A stretch of 50,419 nt of DNA, from contig NZ_JXQI01000051.1 of the NCBI RefSeq assembly GCF_000834015.1, positions 1 through 50,419 of the forward strand, in the 5' to 3' direction. Both the position numbers and the translations under genes were made by a program. This stretch comes from Prevotella pectinovora (GTDB lineage: Bacteria > Bacteroidota > Bacteroidia > Bacteroidales > Bacteroidaceae). Positions 1-8,812 of the stretch are shown here, piece after piece. Under the pieces are notes generated by a model. That model worked only from the letters and a program-made list of their open reading frames with translations, did not search any database and was not told the origin of the DNA. The stretch's first letter is position 1, and each line of letters starts with the position of its first letter.

Positions 1-116
1 GACAGACCGATTCTACCTTTTTACAACAAAGGTACGAAACTGTCTTTAGCAATCATAGTTTTACCTTGATTATTTTGGAGTTTATGCGACTTCGTCGCAA
101 TCTTCTGCAAACTTAG

Positions 117-293
117 AGGTCATTAGGCCGTTCTATGTCATATTTTATAACTGCTTGCAGTCTTTTGCTTTTTATAAGGCGTCTTTTGCTTGTTTTTAAT
201 TCGTAATAGCCCGCTATTACTCATTAAAAGACAAACAAAATCCGCTCTTCTAAAAAACAAAATCCAAGCAAGCCCTAATGGTCGATTTGGGTT
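117..293 (+). repeat. Dispersed MITE-like repeat, family A, copy 1
   Basis: This roughly 180-bp stretch is closely similar to 12067-12253 over its whole length, including the internal words CTGCTTGCAGTCTTTTG and AATCCAAGCAAGCCCTAATG. The right end carries the family's terminal motif (CCCTAATGGTCGATTTGGG). The left terminal motif is degenerate, keeping only GGTCATTAGGCCG. An apparent 124-codon minus-strand reading frame here (138-512) comes from the repeat and is not considered a gene, because similar spurious peptides arise from the other copies. The remainder of 1-713 shows no convincing gene. Confidence 0.75.
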
Positions 294-408
294 AAAGCAA
301 TGACACTCATCCGCATGAAGGATTTTCAGTAGCCTTGTGGCCGGCCTGTGGTCTGTCTGAAAAGAAGAAATTTTATCGGCAAATGGACTTAATGTGAAAA
401 GAATGTCG

Positions 409-416
409 TATATTTG
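409..416 (+). promoter_or_regulatory. Candidate TAnnTTTG promoter box upstream of the hybrid regulator
   Basis: TATATTTG matches the Bacteroidetes -7 consensus TAnnTTTG. No clear TTTG partner is visible about 20 bp upstream. If used, the 5' leader of the regulator gene would be about 290 nt. Confidence 0.35.
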
Positions 417-716
417 CAGAGTGAATGTATTGAAAGTATAAGGATATCTACAATTATCTACGAAGCATAAGAGGAGGTCGTTGTGACGACTGTCATGAAT
501 CGGAAAATGCAATTACATTGTGATGGGCGCAATGGGATATCCCCATGTGCTGTTAAGGGGACGTTTTAGGTAAACCGGATTGACGGGGCGAAACATGCTT
601 TTGTTCTGTCAGGGCGATAAGCGCAGAGCTTTGTAATAAGACGCAGACGGAAATCCAATGACAGACTTCCTGTGCTATATATAATAGGTATATAATTGAT
701 ATAGGTATGTAATTTG

Positions 717-3521
717 ATGCGTAAAAGTATTTTTGATATTATGATTCAGAATAAAACAAACTTTGGTCGGAAGTTATCCACTATGGTGGCGGCAGTAATG
801 CTGGCATCAGTGGCTGCAATGTCTCTGGTTTGCTGTTCCGAAAAAACACATAAATATAGAATCGGCATCTCCCAATGCTCCGACGACAGCTGGCGCCAAA
901 AGCAGAACAGTGAGTTCCGCTTCATGAGTTATATCAACGATTCCGTGGAAGTAGACATCAAGTCGGCCAAAGACAACAACGCACAGCAGGCAGCACAGAT
1001 AGACAGTCTGGTGGACGAAGGCATCGACCTCCTTGTTGTGTGTCCCAACCAGCTCGACGGAGTGACCAAAGCCATTGAACGCGCCTACGACAAAGGCATT
1101 CCCGTGATATTCTTTGACAGAACGACGAACTCCAATAAATACACCGCCTTTATCGGTTGCGACAATTATCGCATCGGTTTCGATCTCGGCACATACATCG
1201 CCAACCAGCTCAACGGCAGCGGTAGGGTGGTGGAGATACGCGGTCTCGACAACTCCTCGCCGGCCAAAGGCAGACACGAGGGATTCGTGGATGCCCTGAA
1301 GAACTACCCCGATGTGAAAATCGTGGCGAGCGAAGGCGCCGACTGGGAACAGACAGGGGCAGAAAAGGCAATGGAGAAGATACTGGCAAAGACCACCGAT
1401 TTCGACTATGTCTATGCCCATAACGACCGTATGGCGTATGCCGCATACCTCACCATGCGCCGCCACAACCTCTCGGGAAAGGTAAAATTCGTGGGTGTGG
1501 ACGGACTGCTCGGCAAAGGCGGAGGAGTGGAGATGGTGAACGAAGGTATTCTCGACGCATCGTATCTGAACCCGACAGGAGGACAGGAAGTGGTAGACCT
1601 CGCAATGAAGATACTCACAGGCAAGGACTTCAACCGCAGTAACAGCCTCTCTACCACCATCATCACGAAAAACAATGCCGAACTGACACTGATGACCGAC
1701 CTGAACGCCGAGCAACAGAGAAATATGCTCGAACGGTTGCATAATCAGGTGAACAAATACCAGAGATACAACAGCGGACAGGAACTGTTCATCAGTCTGC
1801 TGGGAGTATTACTTGTGCTCCTCATTGCAGCCGTAGTGATGATGCGGAAGAGCAGTATGGCAAAAGGCAAGCTCGCGCAGCAGCTCACCAAACGCAACGA
1901 AGAGCTGAACAAGCTCAATACCGAAGTGATAGCGCTCACACAGTCGCGTCTCAGATTCTTTACCAACGTGAGCCATGAGCTGCGCACTCCGCTCACGCTC
2001 ATCGTAGACCCCGTGGAACAACTCTTCAAAGACGAAAAACTGAGCAAACACGGCAGAAACCTCCTTGTCATCGTGCGCCGCAATGCCAATGCCCTGCGGC
2101 GGCTCGTTGACGACATCATGGACTTCAGGAAAATACAGGACGGCAACGTGAAATTGCATCTGTGCAATTTCAGTCTGGCAGAAAAGGTGAGACAATGGGT
2201 GAGCGACTTCTATCCTACTGTGGAGAAGAAAAACGTGAACCTCGAGATAAACACAGACAAGTATACCGACAGCGACTTTGTTGGCGATGAGGAGAAGATA
2301 AACCGCATCGTCTTCAACCTCGTCAGCAATGCCGTAAAGTTCACTCCTGCCGGAGGAACCGTTATGGTGACGCTGAGCGACATGCCCGACCGTAAGGTGC
2401 TTATCAGCGTGAGCGATACCGGCAAGGGAATACCGGAGGAAGACCGCGAAAAGGTATTTGAACGATTCTTCCAGACCGAAGGCACGGAGGGAGGCACAGG
2501 CATAGGACTCGCCATCGTGAAGGCATACGCCGAACTGCACGGAGGCCAAGTGATGGTGAGCAGTCATGAGGGACAGGGCTCCAATTTCATTGTGGTGATA
2601 CCGAGAGAACACGGTGGCGAGCAGTTGGAAGACATGGCTGTGGAGAGTTGTTGTTACACGGTCGATGACGAAGACGCCGGCGCCGGCAATAATTATACGG
2701 CAATACCGGCAGATGAAGATGCTGGCGTGAAACACAGTCTGGTGCAGAAAGTGATAGGCGATGACAACAAACCGACGCTGCTCATCGCCGACGACAACAA
2801 GGAGATAAGGGATTATATGAAGGCGCTACTGTCAGACTACTATGTCATCATAGAGGCTGCCGACGGCAACGAGGCTCTCAAGATGGCGAGGACATTCCAT
2901 CCAGACCTCGTCATCAGCGATGTCATGATGCCGGGAATCGACGGACTGGAACTCTGTGCGGAACTGAAACGAAACTCCGCCACCAGTCAGACACCCGTAA
3001 TCATCGTTTCGGCAAAGGCTCTCGACGAACAGAAGATAGAAGGCTATGAGAACGGTGCCGACTCGTATATCACGAAACCATTCAGTTCGAAACTTCTGAG
3101 AACGCGAATAGAAAACCTGCTGAGCAGCCGCCGGAAGCTCAAGGATTCAATCATGGGCATGCAGGATGTGGCAGAAGACCCAGTAGGCATGTCAAGCTCC
3201 GACCAGGAGTTTGTGGAACGTCTGCGTCTCATCATACAGCATAATATGGGCTACAGCGAGTTTGGCGTTGAGGCTATAGGCAGAGAAATGGGACTCAGCA
3301 GAGTGCAGCTCTATCGCAAGGTGAAGGCAGTAATGGGAATATCTGTAGTAGACCTGCTGCGCAAATCGCGTCTGCAGAGAGCGAAGTCGCAGCTGGAGCA
3401 TACCGACAAGGGTATAGCCGAAATAGCATACGAGGTGGGGTTCTCCTCACCGTCATACTTCACCAAATGTTTCAAGGACGAGTATGGCATGCAGCCGAGC
3501 GATATAAGGAGCGGCAGATGA
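717..3521 (+). CDS. Hybrid two-component regulator with periplasmic sugar-binding sensor domain
   Basis: This is a one-protein sensor kinase and transcription regulator (HTCS) of about 934 residues. An N-terminal hydrophobic segment precedes a LacI/ribose-binding-protein-like periplasmic domain (about residues 45-345), a single membrane span near 360-380 and a HisKA domain with the phospho-acceptor motif SHELRTPLT (His near 420). Next come a HATPase domain with GTGIGLAI, a receiver domain with the phospho-Asp in DVMMPGIDG (near 735) and a C-terminal AraC-type helix-turn-helix. The sensor is a sugar-binding-protein fold rather than the usual two-component propeller. It therefore resembles the fructose-sensing BT1754 class, which suggests direct binding of a small sugar. 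ATG at 717 is preferred to the TTG at 714; ATG 741 is an alternative that shortens the signal region. No SusC/SusD pair adjoins it here, so its target locus may lie left of the window. Confidence 0.9.
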   Translation: MRKSIFDIMIQNKTNFGRKLSTMVAAVMLASVAAMSLVCCSEKTHKYRIGISQCSDDSWRQKQNSEFRFMSYINDSVEVDIKSAKDNNAQQAAQIDSLVDEGIDLLVVCPNQLDGVTKAIERAYDKGIPVIFFDRTTNSNKYTAFIGCDNYRIGFDLGTYIANQLNGSGRVVEIRGLDNSSPAKGRHEGFVDALKNYPDVKIVASEGADWEQTGAEKAMEKILAKTTDFDYVYAHNDRMAYAAYLTMRRHNLSGKVKFVGVDGLLGKGGGVEMVNEGILDASYLNPTGGQEVVDLAMKILTGKDFNRSNSLSTTIITKNNAELTLMTDLNAEQQRNMLERLHNQVNKYQRYNSGQELFISLLGVLLVLLIAAVVMMRKSSMAKGKLAQQLTKRNEELNKLNTEVIALTQSRLRFFTNVSHELRTPLTLIVDPVEQLFKDEKLSKHGRNLLVIVRRNANALRRLVDDIMDFRKIQDGNVKLHLCNFSLAEKVRQWVSDFYPTVEKKNVNLEINTDKYTDSDFVGDEEKINRIVFNLVSNAVKFTPAGGTVMVTLSDMPDRKVLISVSDTGKGIPEEDREKVFERFFQTEGTEGGTGIGLAIVKAYAELHGGQVMVSSHEGQGSNFIVVIPREHGGEQLEDMAVESCCYTVDDEDAGAGNNYTAIPADEDAGVKHSLVQKVIGDDNKPTLLIADDNKEIRDYMKALLSDYYVIIEAADGNEALKMARTFHPDLVISDVMMPGIDGLELCAELKRNSATSQTPVIIVSAKALDEQKIEGYENGADSYITKPFSSKLLRTRIENLLSSRRKLKDSIMGMQDVAEDPVGMSSSDQEFVERLRLIIQHNMGYSEFGVEAIGREMGLSRVQLYRKVKAVMGISVVDLLRKSRLQRAKSQLEHTDKGIAEIAYEVGFSSPSYFTKCFKDEYGMQPSDIRSGR

Positions 3522-3841
3522 TTTAATGCTGGCTCTCCGTCCTGATTCTTGTCTTATCGCGTCTTATTTGTTGTCTTCTTATTGTGATGTTTTGGATTGC
3601 GGTGTCACAAAACGCTGCAGCTTGTCTCATTTCTCTCTATATTTGCATCGGTTATTGATAGTAATTGTGTCGTGATGTTTTATAAGTGAAAAACTATATT
3701 TCTGAATATTTCATCATAAAAAAGCTTCGGATAATTACTTTTTATAGTTATAAAATGTTCATTTTGCGCTATTTTTGATACCGTGAACGATTTTTATTAT
3801 TATATGAAACAAATTTTATACCGCTTGGCGCGCTCTTACGA

Positions 3842-3849
3842 TAACTTTG
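3842..3849 (+). promoter_or_regulatory. TAnnTTTG promoter box for a putative small RNA
   Basis: TAACTTTG followed by GC matches the Bacteroidetes -7 consensus. A T-rich stretch (ATTTTATA, 3813-3820) lies roughly where a -33 element would sit, but the spacing is not ideal. It precedes a region with paired arms and an intrinsic terminator and no protein gene. Confidence 0.45.
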
Positions 3850-3855
3850 CAAGCG

Positions 3856-4232
3856 GAAATAAATATTGTAGATATTGAGAGCGGCAATCTGAGAAGACGC
3901 GACGCTCAGAAAAGACTCATTGGCAATCATATTCTATATGATGAAAGCCATATCGCTTTTATTCTCAATCCAATTTGATGAAGAAAAAAACGACCGCCAG
4001 TGAGTCTTTTTCAAGATGGTAACACAGCTATCCGCAACGATGATAATGGAAGGAAGGCATTAATGCGGTCGGCGACAAAGATATATAATAGGTTTAGTTT
4101 AGTGTTGATGATGTGATAATCATCAGAAGATTGGTAAAAAGGTTAATTTTCAATAGGTAGTAAACAAATCAAGACCAATTTCTTTGGATGGTCCCTTAGC
4201 ATAGAGAGCTTGCTGGGGGATCATCTTTTTTT
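3856..4232 (+). ncRNA. Putative structured small RNA or leader in a 930-bp gene-free gap
   Basis: The gap 3522-4451 has no convincing coding sequence but shows transcript-like organisation. A promoter box lies at 3842-3849. A 15-bp long-range stem pairs 3910-3924 with 3996-4010 (one G-U pair), and a hairpin plus T-run closes the unit at 4187-4232. The loop holds a 21-codon reading frame (ATG 3938, TGA 4001) without a visible ribosome-binding site, probably fortuitous. I do not recognise the RNA family; nothing seen matches tmRNA, RNase P or SRP RNA. It could be an independent small RNA or the attenuated leader of the nuclease gene at 4452. Confidence 0.4.
4187..4232 (+). terminator. Intrinsic terminator of the putative small RNA
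   Basis: The left arm GATGGTCCC (4187-4195) pairs with GGGATCATC (4217-4225), with one G-U pair, and is followed directly by seven T residues. Confidence 0.7.
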
Positions 4233-4451
4233 ATGGTTTACAGAGTGTGACAATTCTGCTTTTTTTTGCACTTCCGTCATTGGTGTATGACGATTTTCCG
4301 ATTATTATCATTACCTTCGCAGTTGCAAACGAATAGAATGATGGATGTTTTTCCTTCATCCTGTGAAAATGGTGTGGCTATGCCACGGGAGAATAGCCTT
4401 TGACCAGACATTAAAGCAACTTAAATAATACAGTTAAAGATATATTTCGAA

Positions 4452-5318
4452 ATGAGAAAACTATTCAGGAAGCAGATACTTCTGCTCACAGTACTTGCCG
4501 TCTTCTTCGGATGCACCGCCAACGGCGGTTCGAAAGACATTGTCAAGGGGTTGATTGACGTTGCCACGAAGAGCGGTGTGGCGCAGGATAAAGCGGGGGC
4601 GTCGACTGTAGATATTGCGGCTGCTGATCCGGACGGGTTGGAGATACCGGCTCCGCTGAAGGGCGTGAAAGAGCAGATACTCACTCGAAGAGGGTATGCC
4701 GTGTCGTATAACGCAGACACGAAACTCCCCAACTGGGTGGCATGGCGTCTCGATGCCAGCAGGCTGGAAGGAGATGTGAAGCGTCCGCGCAAGGCATTTC
4801 ATGAAGACGAAGACGTGGCAGAACCGAGAGCCACAGACTGGGACTACTACAGTTCAGGCTACGACCGCGGGCACATGTGTCCGGCAGGCGACAACAAATG
4901 GGACAAAGAGGCGATGTGGGAGTCGTTTCTGTTCACCAATATCTGTCCGCAGAATCCCAGTCTGAACCGTGGCGACTGGAACGAGATGGAGAATGCCTGC
5001 CGCCGTTGGGCACAGCAATACGGCAAGGTGTACGTGGTGTGCGGTCCGGTTCTATATAAAGGCAAGCACAAGACCATCGGCAAGAACAAGGTCGTGGTGC
5101 CGGAAGCGTTCTTCAAGGTGGTGCTCTGTATGGAAGGCACTCCGAAGGCAATCGGTTTCATATACAAGAACGAGGATGGCAACCGTCCGAAAGGCGACTA
5201 TGTGAACAGCGTAGATGAAGTGGAGCGCATCACAGGCATCGACTTCTTCCCGTCGCTTCCCGACGATGTGGAGAAGAAAGTGGAGAAAACCGCAAGTCCC
5301 GAAGATTGGGGAATCTGA
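4452..5318 (+). CDS. DNA/RNA non-specific endonuclease (NUC1 family) lipoprotein
   Basis: This 288-residue protein has an N-terminal lipoprotein signal whose lipobox ends in FFGC, so it is probably exported and membrane-anchored. The NUC1 (Serratia nuclease-like) core is visible: DRGHMCPAGDN near residue 138 contains the catalytic His of the DRGH motif, and NPSLNRGDWNEME downstream carries the metal-binding Asn and the conserved Glu. Family members cleave single- and double-stranded DNA and RNA using a single metal ion, and an exported version would serve nucleic-acid scavenging or competition. It stands alone, well separated from both neighbours. A near-consensus promoter box (TACCTTCG, about 4312) lies upstream. 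Confidence 0.88.
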   Translation: MRKLFRKQILLLTVLAVFFGCTANGGSKDIVKGLIDVATKSGVAQDKAGASTVDIAAADPDGLEIPAPLKGVKEQILTRRGYAVSYNADTKLPNWVAWRLDASRLEGDVKRPRKAFHEDEDVAEPRATDWDYYSSGYDRGHMCPAGDNKWDKEAMWESFLFTNICPQNPSLNRGDWNEMENACRRWAQQYGKVYVVCGPVLYKGKHKTIGKNKVVVPEAFFKVVLCMEGTPKAIGFIYKNEDGNRPKGDYVNSVDEVERITGIDFFPSLPDDVEKKVEKTASPEDWGI

Positions 5319-5358
5319 TGTGGTAGCCGATATACATCATTGCATAGCGTGTTTTTGT

Positions 5359-5425
5359 AACCCAAATTGGTCATCAAAACCGTGGAAATTACTTGTTTTC
5401 ACCTTGTTGTTGGCTGATTTGGGTT
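5359..5425. repeat. Family A repeat, short inverted form
   Basis: AACCCAAATTGGTCATC at the left and GATTTGGGTT at the right are inverted versions of the family A terminus and enclose about 40 bp. It lies between the nuclease gene and the nif3-like gene. Confidence 0.6.
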
Positions 5426-5476
5426 AAAACATATTAATATATAGCGTAATTTCTTCAAGAAATCAGATAGTTTTGC

Positions 5477-5484
5477 TAATTTTG
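5477..5484 (+). promoter_or_regulatory. TAnnTTTG promoter box for the nif3/zinc-ribbon operon
   Basis: TAATTTTG followed by CAC matches the Bacteroidetes -7 element and sits about 90 bp before the GTG start of the nif3-like gene. Confidence 0.5.
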
Positions 5485-5572
5485 CACTCTAAAATATTAT
5501 AATAGGTATATTCCGCATGTCAGCGGTGTGCAACAGGTAAAAGCGGAATGAACATTTTAAAGGCTGTAAAGC

Positions 5573-6358
5573 GTGAAAATAATAGAAGTGGTTCGTGCCC
5601 TTGAGCGTTTCGCGCCTCTGCCCTTGCAGGAGAGCTTTGATAATGCCGGCTTGCAGGTTGGATTGACAGAGGCGGAAGTTTCAGGGGCATTATTGTGTCT
5701 TGACGTGACGAGCAGCATCGTTGACGAGGCGATAGAAAAGGGGTGCAACCTCATTGTCTCACACCATCCGCTCATCTTCCGTCCGCTGAAAAGAGTGGTG
5801 GGGGCTGACGACGTACAGAGGGCAGTGGCAAAGGCTATCAAGCATGACATCACGATCCTCTCCATGCACACCAACATGGACAATGCCCAGGGTGGCGTAA
5901 ACTTCAAGATGGCAGAGAAGATGCAGCTCACCGGTGTGAAGTTCTTCACCGAGAAACAGGTGGATGGCATCACATGCGGCAGCGGAGTGATGGGAGAGTT
6001 GCCAGGTGCAATGGCGGCAGACGATTTCATCATGATGCTCAAACGGGAGTTCGATGTGGAGTGCGTGCAGTGCAACCAGCTGCTGCGACGCCCTATCCGC
6101 ACGGTAGCCATCTGCGGAGGAGCAGGGTCGTTCCTCCTGCCGGAAGCGATAGCCGCCGGTGCCGACGCCTTCGTGACGGGAGAGATGCACTATCATGATT
6201 ATTTCGCTCATGAGCAGGAAATACAGATTGCCGTAATCGGCCACTATCAGAGCGAACAATATACATACGAAATATTTAAATCAATAATCGAGGAGCAGTG
6301 TGAAGGAGTGAGATGCGTTGTCACAAGCCAGAACACCAATCCTATAATTTATTTGTAA
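5573..6358 (+). CDS. Nif3-like dinuclear metal centre protein
   Basis: This 261-residue protein is of the Nif3/YbgI family. The conserved metal-site motifs are present: SHHPLIFRPLK near residue 64, MHTNMDNAQGGVN near 102, and the C-terminal GEMHYHDY and GHYQSE. Family members form hexameric toroids with a two-metal site. The old annotation as a type 2 GTP cyclohydrolase I is not generally supported and the biochemical role is uncertain. The length is that of the short form lacking the inserted PII-like domain. The start is GTG at 5573. It is followed after only 7 bp by the zinc-ribbon gene, so the two are surely co-transcribed, an arrangement common in Bacteroidetes. Confidence 0.9.
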   Translation: MKIIEVVRALERFAPLPLQESFDNAGLQVGLTEAEVSGALLCLDVTSSIVDEAIEKGCNLIVSHHPLIFRPLKRVVGADDVQRAVAKAIKHDITILSMHTNMDNAQGGVNFKMAEKMQLTGVKFFTEKQVDGITCGSGVMGELPGAMAADDFIMMLKREFDVECVQCNQLLRRPIRTVAICGGAGSFLLPEAIAAGADAFVTGEMHYHDYFAHEQEIQIAVIGHYQSEQYTYEIFKSIIEEQCEGVRCVVTSQNTNPIIYL

Positions 6359-6365
6359 AAGCAAT

Positions 6366-7217
6366 ATGGCTAAAAAAGATCCTACAGATTTGACAGTAGA
6401 AGAGAAGTTGGAGACTCTTTACAAGTTGCAGACCACATTGTCGGCCATCGACGAGAAAAGAGCCCTCAGAGGAGAGCTGCCTCTCGAGGTGCAAGACCTT
6501 GAGGACGAGATTGCCGGTCTTACCACCCGTGTGGAGAAGATCAAGGACGAGATAGAAGACTTCCAGCAGGCTGTCACCCAGAAGAAGGCTGAGATCGCCG
6601 CTGCACAGATAAGCGTGAAGAAATACAACGAACAGCTTGACGACGTGCAGAACAATCGTGAGTATGACACGCTGAAGAAGGAGATTGAGTTCCAGACACT
6701 TGAGATAGAGCTTTGCAACAAGAAGATCCGCGAGGCTGCCACCAAGGTGGAGGAGCGCAAGAGCGACCTGAAGCGTGCTGAGGAGCAGATCGACGACCGC
6801 AAGCAGGCTCTCGAAGAGAAGAAGAACGAGCTCGACGAGATTATCGAGGAGACACGTGCCGAAGAGGAACGCCTCAGAGACAAAGCCAAGGATCTGGAGA
6901 TGAAGGTGGAGCCACGTCTGCTCACAAGCTTCAAGCGTATCCGCAAGAACGCCCGCAACGGCCTCGGCATCGTTTACGTGCAGCGTGACGCCTGTGGTGG
7001 TTGCTTCAACAAGATTCCGCCTCAGAGACAGCTCGACATCAAGATGCACAAGAAGATTATCGTTTGCGAATACTGCGGACGTATCATGATAGACCCGGAA
7101 CTTGCCGGAGTGAAGACTGTGGCAGAGGAGGATAAGCCGAAGCGCAAGCGCACTATCCGCAAGCGCACAGTGGTGAAGAAGGAAATGATCGGTGTGCCAG
7201 AGGACAGACTGTCGTAA
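6366..7217 (+). CDS. Zinc-ribbon coiled-coil protein (PF02591-type)
   Basis: This 283-residue protein has a long charged, heptad-rich central region (about residues 30-190) predicted to form an antiparallel coiled coil. A C4 zinc ribbon follows (CGGCFN near 212 and CEYCGR near 236). The tail is very basic (KPKRKRTIRKRTVVKK), longer than in many relatives and suggestive of nucleic-acid contact, although that is inference. Relatives are described as possible nucleic-acid-binding or chaperone-like proteins without a settled function. The gene follows nif3 by 7 bp and probably shares its transcript. Confidence 0.85.
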   Translation: MAKKDPTDLTVEEKLETLYKLQTTLSAIDEKRALRGELPLEVQDLEDEIAGLTTRVEKIKDEIEDFQQAVTQKKAEIAAAQISVKKYNEQLDDVQNNREYDTLKKEIEFQTLEIELCNKKIREAATKVEERKSDLKRAEEQIDDRKQALEEKKNELDEIIEETRAEEERLRDKAKDLEMKVEPRLLTSFKRIRKNARNGLGIVYVQRDACGGCFNKIPPQRQLDIKMHKKIIVCEYCGRIMIDPELAGVKTVAEEDKPKRKRTIRKRTVVKKEMIGVPEDRLS

Positions 7218-7227
7218 AGATATCGGT

Positions 7228-7296
7228 TGACGGGTTGACAAATCTATGGATTGAAGAGGAGAAATCCCGGAGGTTCATGAATTTGTCAGCCCGTCA
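7228..7296. repeat. Family B repeat (GTTGACGAGTTGAC type) forming a 16-bp stem
   Basis: Arms 7228-7243 (TGACGGGTTGACAAAT) and 7281-7296 (ATTTGTCAGCCCGTCA) are complementary with one G-U pair. There is no T-run, so it is not a classic intrinsic terminator. The same word family recurs at about 7318-7370, 16368-16402, 29776-29810, 29890-29930 and 38996-39013. Confidence 0.65.
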
Positions 7297-7413
7297 GTTC
7301 ATATCATCAACTATTGACTATTTATTATTGACCTGTGGCTCGTCAGCTCGTTTGCTTGCCAACTCGTCAATTTGTACTCAACAAACATAAATATATAAAC
7401 ATATTACTAACTT

Positions 7414-8661
7414 ATGGACAATATTCAAAAGAAGCAGGCGCCTAACTATACGTTTGCGCTTATCGTGATGTTTGCCGTGATGTTTCTTATCGGCTTCATC
7501 ACAACAATGAACAATTCGATGATTGAGTTCTGCAAAGAGGCTTTCGGACTGAAAGACTCTCAGGGACAGTTGGTAAATACAGCATTCTATGGAGCCTATG
7601 CTCTCTCTATTCCTCTTGGAATGATGATGAACAAGATAGGCTACAAGAAGACCCTGCTGCTCGGACTCGCCGTTGTGGGCATCGGATTCGTAATCAACTA
7701 CTTTGGCATTTCGTCGCTGCTCGGTATGGAGACATCGGTGATATATTCCGTGTTCCTCGGCAGCATGTTCATCGTGGCTCTCGGTATCGTGATGCTTCAG
7801 CTCGTGGCAAATCCATACGTCATGGTGCTCGGTTCGCCGGAAAAGGGAGCTTTCCGCATGACATTGTCTAATGCCCTCAACTCCGCTGCCACTACTGTGG
7901 CACCGGTATTCATCACCTACGTCATCATCGCCGGCAAGGCCAAGACCCCCGATGCAGTGCCCGGACCATATCTCGGACTCGGCATATTCACTCTTATCCT
8001 GTGTGTCGTGCTTTTCTTCATGAAGTTGCCGAACATCAACGAGGAGCAGCAGGCAGAAGAGGAGGGCGGTGAGCGCAAGGAGTATAAGAGCAGCGTGTTC
8101 AGCTATGCTCACGTGTGGTTCGGTATGCTCGGCATTTTCTTCTATTTGGGTATCGAGCTCGGAGTGCCATCCATGTTGCCTGCTTATTTCAAGAGCAATC
8201 CGGAATTGGCAGCCTATGGCACAGCGACAGACTTCCTTCCTTATTATTGGGGCGGAATGATGGTCGGCAGGTTCGTGGGAGCTGCTATTCTCAATAAGTT
8301 CAAACCGCGTCGTATCCTCTCCATTTGTCTTTGCTGCGGAGCCTTGTGTGTGGCAGCTTCGTTCTTCCTCACCGGCATCGCTTCTGTATGGGCAATGCTT
8401 GCCGCAGGACTCTTCCATTCTGTGATGTGGCCGTTGGTGTTCAACCTCGGTCTGCAGGAACTCGGTCCGCATACGAAGAAGGCATCCGGTATCATCAACC
8501 TTGGTGTTGTCGGTGGCGCCACTCTCCCGTTGCTTATGGGATGGATTGTTGACAACCCGGCACTCGGCGTTGGCTATGCTGTGGCAATGATGTTCATCTA
8601 TTATGTATACGTGTTCTGGTTCTGCAACTTCGGCAGCAAAATAGGACTTAGCAAGAAATAA
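7414..8661 (+). CDS. FucP-like MFS sugar:proton symporter
   Basis: This 415-residue integral membrane protein has about 12 hydrophobic spans. It has the FHS-family (fucose/glucose/galactose symporter) features of the FucP/GluP group: a first span with the GFITTMNNSMI motif, a cytoplasmic GYKKTLLLGL loop and the block LQLVANPYVMVLGSPEKGAF. A central charged loop (EEQQAEEEGGERKEYK) separates the two six-helix halves. The family imports monosaccharides by proton symport at the inner membrane, but the substrate cannot be read from the sequence. The gene is monocistronic and ends in a strong terminator at 8690-8730. No catabolic partner is adjacent; the isomerase-like gene at 34972 is far away. 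Confidence 0.88.
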   Translation: MDNIQKKQAPNYTFALIVMFAVMFLIGFITTMNNSMIEFCKEAFGLKDSQGQLVNTAFYGAYALSIPLGMMMNKIGYKKTLLLGLAVVGIGFVINYFGISSLLGMETSVIYSVFLGSMFIVALGIVMLQLVANPYVMVLGSPEKGAFRMTLSNALNSAATTVAPVFITYVIIAGKAKTPDAVPGPYLGLGIFTLILCVVLFFMKLPNINEEQQAEEEGGERKEYKSSVFSYAHVWFGMLGIFFYLGIELGVPSMLPAYFKSNPELAAYGTATDFLPYYWGGMMVGRFVGAAILNKFKPRRILSICLCCGALCVAASFFLTGIASVWAMLAAGLFHSVMWPLVFNLGLQELGPHTKKASGIINLGVVGGATLPLLMGWIVDNPALGVGYAVAMMFIYYVYVFWFCNFGSKIGLSKK

Positions 8662-8689
8662 GGCAGTTTAGAATAATGGCAAAATAAAT

Positions 8690-8730
8690 GACGGGCAGAC
8701 AGGAAATGAATCCTTGTCTGCCCGTCTTTT
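8690..8730 (+). terminator. Intrinsic terminator of the FucP-like gene
   Basis: A near-perfect hairpin (GACGGGCAGACA pairing with TGTCTGCCCGTC, with further pairing inside) is followed by TTTTATTTTG. Confidence 0.9.
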
Positions 8731-8746
8731 ATTTTGCGATATCTTT

Positions 8747-8800
8747 AACCCAAATCGGTCATTAGGACGTTTACTTTATTTTTTTATGACTGCTTGGTTG
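8747..8800 (+). repeat. Family A repeat, left-end fragment
   Basis: It starts TTAACCCAAATCGGTCATTAG and continues into a degenerate GACTGCTTG word shared with the longer copies, then loses similarity. Confidence 0.6.
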
Positions 8801-8812
8801 TAATCCACTTGT

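Noticed and set aside
138..512. 124-codon minus-strand open frame
   Set aside because: Most of it is the family A repeat; the frame at 12059-12349 gives a similar peptide from another copy, so it is a repeat artefact.
3938..4003. 21-codon frame inside the putative small RNA
   Set aside because: No ribosome-binding site and no conservation evidence; noted only because both ends fall next to the long stem.
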